A DNA stretch of 64,000 nt from contig CAZYGI010000009.1 of assembly GCA_964647255.1 (NCBI GenBank), positions 1 through 64,000 on the forward strand, read 5' to 3'. The position numbers and the translations under genes were made by a program. Source of the stretch: CAWJEL01 sp964647255. Its GTDB lineage: Bacteria; Chloroflexota; Anaerolineae; CG2-30-64-16. Under the pieces are notes generated by a model that saw only the letters and a list, made by a program, of their open reading frames with translations, made no database searches and was not told where the DNA came from. This document shows positions 22,057-33,491 of this stretch, in pieces (position 1 is the stretch's first letter; every line of letters begins with the position of its first letter).

Positions 22057-22516
22057 CCCCGCTCTTGCCCCCGCGCTTCTCCAGCAGGCGGATGTCGGAG
22101 ATGACCATCCCGCGCTCGACAGCCTTCGCCATGTCGTAAATCGTCAACGCGGCAACGCTGACGGCGGTCAGCGCCTCCATCTCGACGCCGGTTTGGCCTG
22201 TGCAGCGCACGGTCGCCGTAATTTCGACCGCCGAAGCCGCTTGGTCAAACTCAAATTCGACCGCCACCTTCGTCAGCAGCAGCGGATGGCAGAGCGGAAT
22301 CAGCTCAGACGTGCGCTTGGCAGCCAGGATGCCGGCAACGCGCGCGGTGCCGAGCACATCGCCCTTGGGCAGATTGCCTTCACGCAGCAGCCGCAGCGTC
22401 TCCCCCTGCATCAGCACGCGGCCTGCAGCGATGGCCTGCCGTTCGGTCTCGGCCTTGGCGCCGACGTCCACCATGTGCGCCTGGCCCTGGGAATCCAGAT
22501 GGGTGAGTTGGCTCAT
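22031..22516 (-). CDS. moaC: Cyclic pyranopterin monophosphate synthase
   Basis: A 161-residue MoaC, acting with MoaA in the first step of molybdenum cofactor synthesis. Conserved blocks are LTHLDSQGQAHMVDVGAK at the start, KRTSELIPLCHPLLLTK, the GVEMEALTAVSVAALTIYDM block and ERGMVISDIRLLEKRGGKSG. The last nine residues come from the type E repeat array. The ATG is only 6 bases from a TAAAAT box, so the message may be leaderless. The moaD-moaE fusion follows downstream. Confidence 0.95.
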   Translation of the reverse strand: MSQLTHLDSQGQAHMVDVGAKAETERQAIAAGRVLMQGETLRLLREGNLPKGDVLGTARVAGILAAKRTSELIPLCHPLLLTKVAVEFEFDQAASAVEITATVRCTGQTGVEMEALTAVSVAALTIYDMAKAVERGMVISDIRLLEKRGGKSGEWRLEVGG

Positions 22517-22522
22517 GGCGGT

Positions 22523-22551
22523 ATTTTAGCCGCCAACGCGCGGTAGGGCAA
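22523..22551 (-). promoter_or_regulatory. Promoter giving a probably leaderless moaC transcript
   Basis: TTGCCC, 17-base spacer and TAAAAT on the minus strand. The predicted start point falls on or next to the moaC ATG, and no ribosome-binding site is present. Confidence 0.55.
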
Positions 22552-22568
22552 ACCGGCCTCGCGCGTTT

Positions 22569-22598
22569 TTGACAAATCCAACTGTTCCGTGCTAGACT
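22569..22598 (+). promoter_or_regulatory. Promoter of the branched-chain amino-acid cluster
   Basis: TTGACA, an 18-base spacer and TAGACT, about 28 bases before a leader reading frame rich in Leu and Val codons. Confidence 0.7.
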
Positions 22599-22625
22599 CC
22601 CGCCCGTCTTGAACCGGACTCAACC

Positions 22626-22712
22626 ATGATGAACGCAACTCTGTCGCTTACCGTCCTCTCGATTAAGGTGCTCCTTGTTTTCAAGGAGCCATCATCGGTT
22701 GGGGGGAGATAG
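22626..22712 (+). CDS. Branched-chain amino-acid leader peptide (attenuator)
   Basis: A 28-codon frame starting ATGATG and ending TAG. Its core reads LSLTVLSIKVLLVF, with nine branched-chain residues out of fourteen, the hallmark of ilv leader peptides that sense charged Leu/Val/Ile tRNA. A strong 8-bp hairpin (22670-22689, GCTCCTTG with a TTTT loop) overlaps the Val-Leu-Leu codons, and a terminator follows at 22748-22782 before ilvB. The ribosome-binding site is weak. Function is inferred from composition and arrangement; the peptide itself is probably unimportant. Confidence 0.75.
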   Translation: MMNATLSLTVLSIKVLLVFKEPSSVGGR

Positions 22713-22762
22713 GCCAGAAGTCAACCAACGAAGCGCAGCTAACTGACACCGGGGCCTCCCAA
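22699..22762 (+). promoter_or_regulatory. Candidate antiterminator pairing in the ilvB leader
   Basis: TTGGG...AGGCC at 22699-22715 can pair with GGCCTCCCAA at 22753-22762, which is the left side of the terminator stem. The leader stop codon (22710-22712) lies inside the first arm. A ribosome stalled at the Leu/Val codons would leave this pairing free; a ribosome reaching the stop would cover it. Confidence 0.5.
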
Positions 22763-22782
22763 GCGGAGACCCCGGTTTTTTT
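22748..22782 (+). terminator. Attenuator terminator before ilvB
   Basis: ACCGGGGCCTCC and GGAGACCCCGGT form a 12-bp stem with one mismatch and a 5-base loop, followed by seven T. The ilvB ribosome-binding site AAGGAGG begins 9 bases later. Confidence 0.85.
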
Positions 22783-22801
22783 GTGCCCAAAAGGAGGACT
22801 C

Positions 22802-24514
<1,713 letters not shown>

Positions 24515-24531
24515 CGAAAGGATCGGTAACT

Positions 24532-25119
24532 ATGGTGCTCGTTGATCGTACCAACACCGCTGCCAAACAATCGCCTCATGTGCTGATGGCGCTGGTGGAA
24601 AACAAGCCCGGTGTGTTGACCCGCGTCGCCAGCCTCTTCCGCCGCCGCGGGTTCAACATCGAGAGCCTCACCGTCGGTCACACGGACAATCCAGACATCT
24701 CGCGGATGACCATCGCCGTTGACGCCAGCAAAACCAACGCCACGATGGTGGCGAACAACCTGTTCAAGCTAGTCAACGTGATAGACGTCCAGGACGTGAC
24801 CAAAGAACCCTCGGTGATGCGGGACTTGGCGTTGATCAAAGTGAAAGCGAACGCCCAGGCCTTGTTCGAGATCAACCAGATGGTCGAGGTCTACAAGGCT
24901 AAAGTCGTGGACATTTGCCCCGAATCCGTCATCATCGAAGTCACCGGCCCCGAATCCAAAATCGAGTCCTTTGTCGGGATGCTGAAGCCCTACGGCATCC
25001 TCGAAATGGTGCGCACCGGCCTGGTAGCGATGGTGCGCGGATCGGGTTACTTCTCCGGGCTGCCGCCGGCGGGAGAGAACGGGGATGGTGACGCGGCGGC
25101 AATTTACGCGGAGAATTGA
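24532..25119 (+). CDS. ilvN: Acetolactate synthase, small regulatory subunit
   Basis: A 195-residue ACT-domain protein that activates IlvB and makes it sensitive to valine. The N-terminal ACT fold starts HVLMALVENKPGVLTRVASL and includes RRGFNIESLTVGHTD; the C-terminal half has the family block SFVGMLKPYGILEMVRTGLVAM. It is somewhat longer than E. coli IlvN and similar to other IlvH-type subunits. AAAGGATCGG precedes the ATG. A repeat-filled gap of 269 bases separates it from ilvC. Confidence 0.95.
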   Translation: MVLVDRTNTAAKQSPHVLMALVENKPGVLTRVASLFRRRGFNIESLTVGHTDNPDISRMTIAVDASKTNATMVANNLFKLVNVIDVQDVTKEPSVMRDLALIKVKANAQALFEINQMVEVYKAKVVDICPESVIIEVTGPESKIESFVGMLKPYGILEMVRTGLVAMVRGSGYFSGLPPAGENGDGDAAAIYAEN

Positions 25120-25125
25120 TCCGGA

Positions 25126-25342
25126 GCGCGCATGTCATTCTGAGCGCCGTTGTCCCAAGTCCTGCGGCGCGGCGGTAGGGAGCGAAGAATCTCTCAAGCG
25201 CGCGCATGTCATTCTGAGCGACGTTGTCCCAAGTCCCGCGTCGCGGCGAAAGGAAGCGAAGAATCTCGTGGAACACGGACGAGACCCTGCGCTGACGCAG
25301 TACTGCAACTGACCTTGAGTCGCAGACCCGCTCAGGGTGACA
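25126..25342. repeat. Two tandem copies of a GTCATTCTGAGCG element plus an inverted end (type D)
   Basis: Two roughly 70-base copies each run from GCGCGCATGTCATTCTGAGCG through GTTGTCCCAAGTCC to GAAGCGAAGAATCTC-like ends; CCGCTCAGGGTGACA at 25328-25342 is the inverted form of the opening. Elements with these words are familiar from intergenic DNA of several bacterial phyla. It lies inside the ilv transcription unit, between ilvN and ilvC. Confidence 0.85.
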
Positions 25343-25388
25343 GCAAATTCATATCGGTACATCCATCATCCAAGGAGCACATTTCATC

Positions 25389-26410
<1,022 letters not shown>

Positions 26411-26411
<1 letters not shown>

Positions 26412-26487
26412 ATAGAGACTGGAGAGAGAGGACGGAGAGAGAGGACGAAGAGAGAGATAGAGGACGAAGAGAGAAACGGGAGAGGGG
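26411..26487. repeat. Purine-rich GAGAGAGGACGA array, left flank of the S23 gene
   Basis: Nearly unbroken GA-rich sequence starting GATAGAGACTGGAGAG with repeated GAGAGAGGACG units. Its reverse complement corresponds to the right flank at 26848-26887. The last bases (GGGAGAGGGG) double as the ribosome-binding site of the S23 gene. Confidence 0.85.
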
Positions 26488-26489
26488 CA

Positions 26490-26840
26490 ATGAGCTTTAA
26501 ATTTGAGCGACTTGAGGTGTGGCAGCGGAGCGTAGCATTCGCAGATCGGGAGTTCTCGGTCACCGAGGGTTTCCCTCAGCGTTATCAGTATTCTCTGGGG
26601 GACCAGTTGCGCCGGGCAGATCTCAGCGTGCCGACTAACATTGCTGAGGGTGCCGGACGCGATGCGGCGAAAGAGAGCGCTTACTTCTATCGGATCGCCA
26701 AAGGCTCAATCTACGAGGTGGTCAGCTTGCTTGTTGTTGCGCAGCGACACAGCATGCTCGACCCGCAGACGTACGCTGACCAGTACCGCGAAGCCAACGA
26801 ATTGGCCGCCATGCTCACCGCTCTCGTCAAGGCACAGTAG
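26490..26840 (+). CDS. Four-helix-bundle protein of the S23/IVP family
   Basis: A 116-residue all-helical protein of the 23S rRNA intervening-sequence protein family, related to Avd of diversity-generating retroelements. Signature residues are FERLEVWQRSVAFA, the QLRRADLSVPTNIAEGAGR block and YFYRIAKGSIYEV. Members form pentameric barrels that bind nucleic acid; their role outside retroelements is not known. It breaks the ilv-leu cluster between ilvC and leuA and lies between inverted purine-rich arrays, so I read it as a cassette inserted into the operon. It is not expected to work in amino-acid synthesis. Confidence 0.92.
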   Translation: MSFKFERLEVWQRSVAFADREFSVTEGFPQRYQYSLGDQLRRADLSVPTNIAEGAGRDAAKESAYFYRIAKGSIYEVVSLLVVAQRHSMLDPQTYADQYREANELAAMLTALVKAQ

Positions 26841-26847
26841 CAGCGAT

Positions 26848-26887
26848 TCTGTCTCTATCTCTCGTCTCTATCTCTCGTCTCTATCTG
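26848..26887. repeat. Pyrimidine-rich TCTCTATCTCTCG array, right flank of the S23 gene
   Basis: Three copies of GTCTCTATCTCTC. Reverse-complemented it reads GATAGAGACGAGAGATAGAG, matching the left flank's GATAGAGACTGGAGAGAG. The S23 gene is therefore bracketed by inverted arrays. Confidence 0.85.
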
Positions 26888-26902
26888 CCCAAGGGAGGCA
26901 AC

Positions 26903-28516
26903 ATGGATAACACTGACATCGTCCGCATCTTCGACACCACGCTGCGCGACGGGGAGCAATCGCCGGGCGCGACGTTGAATATTGACGAGAAGCTGGAGAT
27001 CGCCCGCCAGTTGGCGCGGCTGGGCGTGGACGTGATCGAGGCCGGCTTCCCCATCGCCTCGCCGGGCGACTTCGAGGCGGTGCGCCGCGTGGCGCGCGAC
27101 ACGGGCCAGCTCGAAAATCCACCGATCATCGCCGGGCTGGCGCGCGCCGCCCGGGCCGACATCGAGCGCGCCTGGGAGGCCGTGCGCGAGGCGAAGCGCC
27201 CGCGCATCCACACCTTCCTGGCGACCTCCGACATCCACCTGCAATACAAGCTCAAGATCAGCCGCGAGGAGTGCCTGAAGCGGGTGGGCGAGATGGTGGC
27301 CTACGCCCGCAGCCTGTGCCCGGATGTGGAGTTCTCGCCGGAGGACGGCGGCCGCTCCGACCCGGAGTTCCTCTACCAGGTTTTGGAAGTCGCCATCAAA
27401 GCTGGCGCGACCACGCTCAACATCCCCGACACCGTCGGTTACACCACGCCGGCCGAGTTCGGCGCGCTGATCCGGGGCATCCGTGAGCACGTGCCGGGCA
27501 TCGAGGGCGTGATCATCTCCGCGCACTGCCACAACGACCTGGGGCTGGCGACGGCCAACACCCTGGCTGCGATCCAGAACGGTGCACGGCAGGTCGAGGT
27601 GACGATCAACGGCATCGGCGAGCGGGCCGGCAACACTTCGCTCGAAGAGGTGGTGATGGCGCTGCACACCCGGCCGCAAGTCTTCGGGCTGCGCACAAAC
27701 ATTGACACGGCCCAGATCGTCCGCACCAGCCGCCTGGTCAGCGCCTACACCGGCATGGTGGTCCAGCCGAACAAGGCGATCGTCGGCGCCAACGCGTTCG
27801 CGCACGAGGCCGGCATCCACCAGGATGGCGTGATGAAGAACCCGCTGACCTACGAGATCATGAAGCCGGAGACCGTGGGCCTGACCGAGAGCAAGCTGGT
27901 GTTGGGCAAGCACAGCGGCCGGCATGCGTTCTTAAGCAAGGTGGCCGGGCTGGGCTACGACCTCAAGGCCGACGACGCCAACCGCGTCTTCGAGCGATTC
28001 AAGGAGTTGTGCGACAAGAAGAAGGTCGTCGCGGACGCGGACATCGAGGCGATCGTCAACGACGAGATTTACCAGCCGATGGAGCTGTGGCGGCTGGAGC
28101 ACATCCAGGTCTCGTGCGGCAGCGGTCTGCGCCCCACCGCCACCGTACGCTTGCGCGGCCCGGATGGCGTCGTGCGCGAGGACGCGGCCATCGGCACCGG
28201 CCCGGTGGATTCGGTCTACAAGGCGATCAACCGCATCACCCAGGTGCCCAACGAGCTGACCGAGTTCAGCATCAAAGCGGTCACCGAGGGCATCGACGCG
28301 GTCGGCGAGGTGACCATCCGCATCGAGCCGCTGGCGGAAGGCGGCGCGCGCGAAGGCGGGACCAACGGCGACGCCTATCTCACCCAGACCGGCCCGCGCA
28401 CTCGCACCTACAGCGGCCACGGCGCGGACATGGACATCATCGTCGCCAGCGCCAAGGCGTACATGAGCGCACTGAACAAGATGCTCACCGTGGTGAAGGC
28501 GGAAGCGAAGGCGTAA
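26903..28516 (+). CDS. leuA: 2-Isopropylmalate synthase
   Basis: A 537-residue enzyme condensing acetyl-CoA with 2-oxoisovalerate, the first step to leucine. The catalytic barrel starts FDTTLRDGEQSPGATL and includes the metal residues in SAHCHNDLGLATANTL and GERAGNTSLEEVVMAL; the C-terminal leucine-sensing domain starts around residue 395. GGGAGG lies 5 bases before the ATG. Its stop is 2 bases from the leuC start. Leucine feedback inhibition is expected from the family. Confidence 0.96.
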   Translation: MDNTDIVRIFDTTLRDGEQSPGATLNIDEKLEIARQLARLGVDVIEAGFPIASPGDFEAVRRVARDTGQLENPPIIAGLARAARADIERAWEAVREAKRPRIHTFLATSDIHLQYKLKISREECLKRVGEMVAYARSLCPDVEFSPEDGGRSDPEFLYQVLEVAIKAGATTLNIPDTVGYTTPAEFGALIRGIREHVPGIEGVIISAHCHNDLGLATANTLAAIQNGARQVEVTINGIGERAGNTSLEEVVMALHTRPQVFGLRTNIDTAQIVRTSRLVSAYTGMVVQPNKAIVGANAFAHEAGIHQDGVMKNPLTYEIMKPETVGLTESKLVLGKHSGRHAFLSKVAGLGYDLKADDANRVFERFKELCDKKKVVADADIEAIVNDEIYQPMELWRLEHIQVSCGSGLRPTATVRLRGPDGVVREDAAIGTGPVDSVYKAINRITQVPNELTEFSIKAVTEGIDAVGEVTIRIEPLAEGGAREGGTNGDAYLTQTGPRTRTYSGHGADMDIIVASAKAYMSALNKMLTVVKAEAKA

Positions 28517-28518
28517 CC

Positions 28519-29931
<1,413 letters not shown>

Positions 29932-29966
29932 ACGTGCGAACGTGTGAACGTGCAAACGAGGAATCC

Positions 29967-30575
29967 ATGGAACCATTCACCCAACTTACCTCCCGCGTCG
30001 TGTCGCTGCCGGTGGACAACGTTGACACCGATCAGATCATCCCGGCGCGGTTTCTCAAGACGACGGAGAAGACCGGGCTGGGACGCTCGCTCTTCTCCGA
30101 GTGGCGCTACAACGCCGACGGCTCGCCCAAACCCGACTTCGCCCTGAACCGGCCGGAGGCGCAGGGCGCGCACGTGCTGCTGGCCGGAGATAATTTCGGC
30201 TGCGGCAGCTCGCGCGAACACGCGCCCTGGGCGCTGGCCGATTTCGGCTTCCGCGCGGTCATCAGCACCTCGTTCGCCGACATCTTCCGCAACAATTCGC
30301 TAAAAAACGGCTTTCTCCCGATTATCGTGTCGCCGGAGGCGCATCGGCGGCTGCTCGACCTGGCCGCCGATGCATCGGTCGAGGTGACGATTGATCTGGC
30401 GAGCCAGACGGTCCGTTTGCCCGACGGCAGCACCGCGTCCTTCCCGATTGACGGGTTCAGCAAGACCTGTCTGCTGGAAGGCGTGGACCAGTTGGGCTAC
30501 CTGCTGCTGCACGAGGCGCAGATCGGCGCCTACGAGCAGAGCCACCCGGCGCGCGTGAACACGCTGGCGCTGTGA
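29967..30575 (+). CDS. leuD: 3-Isopropylmalate dehydratase, small subunit
   Basis: A 202-residue partner of LeuC. The ATG at 29967 (GAGGAA 5 bases upstream) begins MEPFTQLTSRVVSLPVDNVD, followed by the family DTDQIIPARFL and the substrate loop GDNFGCGSSREHAPWAL. The upstream in-frame codons are repeat array and were excluded. Length and motifs match the bacterial LeuD type that pairs with a LeuC of about 470 residues. Confidence 0.95.
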   Translation: MEPFTQLTSRVVSLPVDNVDTDQIIPARFLKTTEKTGLGRSLFSEWRYNADGSPKPDFALNRPEAQGAHVLLAGDNFGCGSSREHAPWALADFGFRAVISTSFADIFRNNSLKNGFLPIIVSPEAHRRLLDLAADASVEVTIDLASQTVRLPDGSTASFPIDGFSKTCLLEGVDQLGYLLLHEAQIGAYEQSHPARVNTLAL

Positions 30576-30591
30576 AGGGCGATAATCACTT

Positions 30592-30668
30592 CACCACGAA
30601 GACTCGAAGACACAAAGGCCACAAGGGTTTCGGACCCTGGTGAACTTCGTGCCTTCGTGTCTTTTTGG
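30592..30668. repeat. Inverted ACGAAGACTCGAAGACAC / CTTCGTGTCTTTTTGG array (type I)
   Basis: Left half CACCACGAAGACTCGAAGAC and right half CTTCGTGCCTTCGTGTC are inverted versions of each other around a GGGTTTCGGACCC centre that is itself a small hairpin. It fills the leuD-cimA gap. Confidence 0.85.
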
Positions 30669-30685
30669 CAAAGGCCAGGATCGGC

Positions 30686-32272
30686 ATGACTCACATCTAC
30701 ATCTACGACACGACGCTGCGCGACGGCGCCCAGGGTGAGGGCATCTCCTTCTCGCTGGAGGATAAGCTCAACGTTGCGCGGCGGCTGGACGACGTCGGCG
30801 TCCCCTTCATCGAGGGCGGCTGGCCGGGCTCGAACGACAAAGATCGCGACTTCTTCCGTGCGATCCGTGATGTGCCGCTCCGCCAGGCACAGATTGCCGC
30901 GTTCGGCTCAACGCGGCGCGCAGGCGCGCGCTGCGAAACCGATGCCCAGATCGCCGCGCTGTTTGAGGCTGAGACGCCGGTCGTCACCATCGTCGGCAAG
31001 AGCTGGGATCTGCACGTACACCACGTGTTAGAAACCACGCTCGACGAGAACCTGGCGATGATCGGGGAGAGCGTGCGGTATCTGCGCGAGCGCGGCCGTC
31101 GCGTGTTCTATGACGCCGAGCACTTCTTCGACGGCTACAAGGCCAATCGAGAATATGCCCTGGCGACCATCGCCGTTGCCGCGGCCGCGGGCGCGGAGTT
31201 CGTCGTCCTGTGCGAAACCAACGGCGGCGCGCTCCCGTGGGAGGTCGAAGAGATCGTTCGCAAGAGTGCGGCCTATCTGGCCGAGCACGCGGCCGAGCGC
31301 GAGATCGCCGTGCCGGTACAAATCGGCATCCACACACACGATGACGGTGGGCTCGCCGCGGCGAACGCGTTGGCAGCAATCCGCGCGGGCGCGACGCAGG
31401 TGCAAGGCACCATCAACGGGTACGGCGAGCGGGTGGGCAACTGCAACTTGTGCACGGTCATCCCCGACTTGCAGCTCAAAATGGGCTATCGCTGCCTGGA
31501 TCACGGTGGGCTGCGCCGTCTGGCGGAGCTGTCGCACTTCGTGGACGAGATGGCGAACATGGCGCCAAACCCGCGGCTGCCGTTCGTCGGCGCGAGCGCG
31601 TTCGCACACAAGGGCGGCATCCATGTCGCCGCGATCCTCAAGGTGGAGGCCAGCTACCAGCACATTGACCCTTCGTTGGTGGGCAACCGCAAGCGGGTGC
31701 TCGTAAGCGAACTTTCCGGCCGCGGTAACCTGGCCTATAAGGCGCGCGAGTTCGGCCTGGACGCGACGCGCGAGGACGTGCAGCGCGTGTTGGCCCAGGT
31801 GAAGGAGCTGGAAAACCGCGGTTTCTACTTTGAAGGTGCAGAGGCGTCAGTGGCGCTCATGCTCCAACGGATGCAGCCAGACTATCGCCCACCGTTCGAA
31901 CTGATTGACTTCATGACCGTGGTCGAGCACCGCGAGGGCCGCGGCATCGTGGCGGAAGCGACGGTCAAAGTGCGAGTCGGCGGGGAGATCATGCACACAG
32001 CGGCCGAGGGCAACGGCCCGGTCAACGCGATGGATAAGGCATTGCGCAAGGCGCTCCTGCCGCACTACCCGAAGCTGGCTGACATCTACCTGGCCGACTA
32101 CAAGGTGCGCATCCTCGACGGGAACGCAGCCACTGCCTCCACCACACGCGTCATCATCGAGACCCGGAACGGCCGCGGCTCCTGGAGCACCGTGGGCGCG
32201 TCCACGAACATCATCGAGTCGTCATGGCAGGCGCTGGCGGACAGTATGGAGTATGCGCTGCTGAACGCGTAG
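30686..32272 (+). CDS. cimA: (R)-Citramalate synthase
   Basis: A 528-residue LeuA-like enzyme of the CimA type, condensing pyruvate with acetyl-CoA to give citramalate and thence 2-oxobutyrate for isoleucine. Distinguishing blocks are IYDTTLRDGAQGEGISFSL, GGWPGSNDKDRDFF, QIGIHTHDDGGLAAANAL and GNLAYKAREFGLD. AGGATCGG precedes the chosen ATG; one upstream in-frame ATG is less likely. LeuCD and LeuB nearby can process citramalate, so the cluster can make isoleucine without threonine deaminase. The TAG stop lies inside a repeat unit. Confidence 0.93.
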   Translation: MTHIYIYDTTLRDGAQGEGISFSLEDKLNVARRLDDVGVPFIEGGWPGSNDKDRDFFRAIRDVPLRQAQIAAFGSTRRAGARCETDAQIAALFEAETPVVTIVGKSWDLHVHHVLETTLDENLAMIGESVRYLRERGRRVFYDAEHFFDGYKANREYALATIAVAAAAGAEFVVLCETNGGALPWEVEEIVRKSAAYLAEHAAEREIAVPVQIGIHTHDDGGLAAANALAAIRAGATQVQGTINGYGERVGNCNLCTVIPDLQLKMGYRCLDHGGLRRLAELSHFVDEMANMAPNPRLPFVGASAFAHKGGIHVAAILKVEASYQHIDPSLVGNRKRVLVSELSGRGNLAYKAREFGLDATREDVQRVLAQVKELENRGFYFEGAEASVALMLQRMQPDYRPPFELIDFMTVVEHREGRGIVAEATVKVRVGGEIMHTAAEGNGPVNAMDKALRKALLPHYPKLADIYLADYKVRILDGNAATASTTRVIIETRNGRGSWSTVGASTNIIESSWQALADSMEYALLNA

Positions 32273-32300
32273 AGCGTGGAGCGTAGAGCGGGGAGCGAGC
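32268..32300. repeat. GCGTAGAGCGTGGAGCG array at the cimA stop (type C)
   Basis: Four copies of a GCGTAGA / GCGTGGA / GCGGGGA unit, as at 10611. The first GCGTAG provides the final Ala and the stop of cimA. Confidence 0.75.
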
Positions 32301-32346
32301 ATATCCGTTTTCGCCGCACGCGCCGCACACCAGAAAAAGGAGACTC

Positions 32347-33423
32347 ATGCAAGCGAAAATCACATTGTTGCCCGGTGACGGGATCGGCCCCGAAGTCGTC
32401 GCCGAGGGCGTCAAGGTTCTGAAGGCCGTGGCCGCGCAGTTCGGCCACACGTTCGTGTTCACCGAGATGTTGGTGGGCGGGATTGCCATTGATGCGACCG
32501 GCAAGCCGCTGCCGGATGAGACGTTAGCAGCGTGCAAAGCGAGCGACGCGGTCCTGTTGGGCGCGGTCGGCGGGCCGAAGTGGAGCGATCCCCGCGCGAC
32601 GGTGCGGCCCGAGCAAGGGCTGCTGGGCCTGCGCGGCGGGCTGGGGCTCTACGCCAACGTCCGGCCGGTCAAGGTCTACCCCACACTGGTCGGCGCGTCC
32701 ACGCTGAAGCCGGACGTGGTGGCCGGCGTGGACATGATCATCCTCCGCGAGCTCACAGGCGGCCTCTACTTCGGGGTGCCGCAGGGGCAGAACGGCGAGA
32801 AGCCAAACCGGTCGGGCGTGGACACCATGTTCTACACCGAAGACGAAGTCTCGCGCCTGATGCGGTTGGCGTTCGAGTTGGCGCGCGGTCGCAGACGCAA
32901 GGTCACCTCGGTGGACAAGGCCAACGTGCTGGCGTCATCTCGGCTGTGGCGCACCGTGGCTCACGAAGTCGCGGCCGAGTATCCCGACGTCGAGATGGAA
33001 GACCTCCTCGTGGACGCCTGCTCGATGCACCTGATCCGCCGGCCAGCCGACTTCGACGTGATCGCCACCGAGAACATGTTCGGCGACATCCTCTCCGATG
33101 AGGCCGCGATGCTGGTGGGCAGTATGGGCATGCTGCCGTCCGCGTCGCTGGGCGCGGGCAAGTTTGGCCTTTACGAGCCGATCCATGGCAGCGCGCCCGA
33201 TATCGCCGGCCTGGGCATCGCCAACCCGCTCGCCACCATCCTGAGCTGCGCGATGCTGCTGCGCTGGTCGCTCGGCCTGGCAGCCGAGGCGGACGCGGTG
33301 GAAGCCGCCGTAGATGCCGTGTTGGCCGATGGCTACCGCTGCGGCGACATCGTGACGCCGGGCTGCAAGCTGGTGGGGACGGTCGAGATGGGGGATGCGG
33401 TGGCGGCGCGGATCGTTGGCTAG
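32347..33423 (+). CDS. leuB: 3-Isopropylmalate dehydrogenase
   Basis: A 358-residue NAD-dependent oxidative decarboxylase of the isocitrate/isopropylmalate family. Motifs: LLPGDGIGPEV at the start, LLGAVGGPKW, RELTGGLYFG, the VDKANVL strand and the NAD-site block FGDILSDEAAMLVGSMGMLP with EPIHGSAPDIAG. AAAAAGGAG lies 5 bases before the ATG. It acts after LeuCD on isopropylmalate and probably also on methylmalate from the citramalate route. Confidence 0.96.
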   Translation: MQAKITLLPGDGIGPEVVAEGVKVLKAVAAQFGHTFVFTEMLVGGIAIDATGKPLPDETLAACKASDAVLLGAVGGPKWSDPRATVRPEQGLLGLRGGLGLYANVRPVKVYPTLVGASTLKPDVVAGVDMIILRELTGGLYFGVPQGQNGEKPNRSGVDTMFYTEDEVSRLMRLAFELARGRRRKVTSVDKANVLASSRLWRTVAHEVAAEYPDVEMEDLLVDACSMHLIRRPADFDVIATENMFGDILSDEAAMLVGSMGMLPSASLGAGKFGLYEPIHGSAPDIAGLGIANPLATILSCAMLLRWSLGLAAEADAVEAAVDAVLADGYRCGDIVTPGCKLVGTVEMGDAVAARIVG

Positions 33424-33491
33424 ATACGGTAAGTCGCGCTTGCTGTGTAATGACTTACTCGACATTTGTGTATTCTGGGAGTAACTTGGAT

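Noticed and set aside
22599..22801. T-box riboswitch upstream of ilvB
   Set aside because: No recognisable T-box sequence or specifier stem, whereas a Leu/Val-rich leader frame and classical terminator are present.
25120..25388. Insertion sequence remnant
   Set aside because: No transposase fragment and no terminal inverted repeats with target duplication; the copies are short tandem elements.
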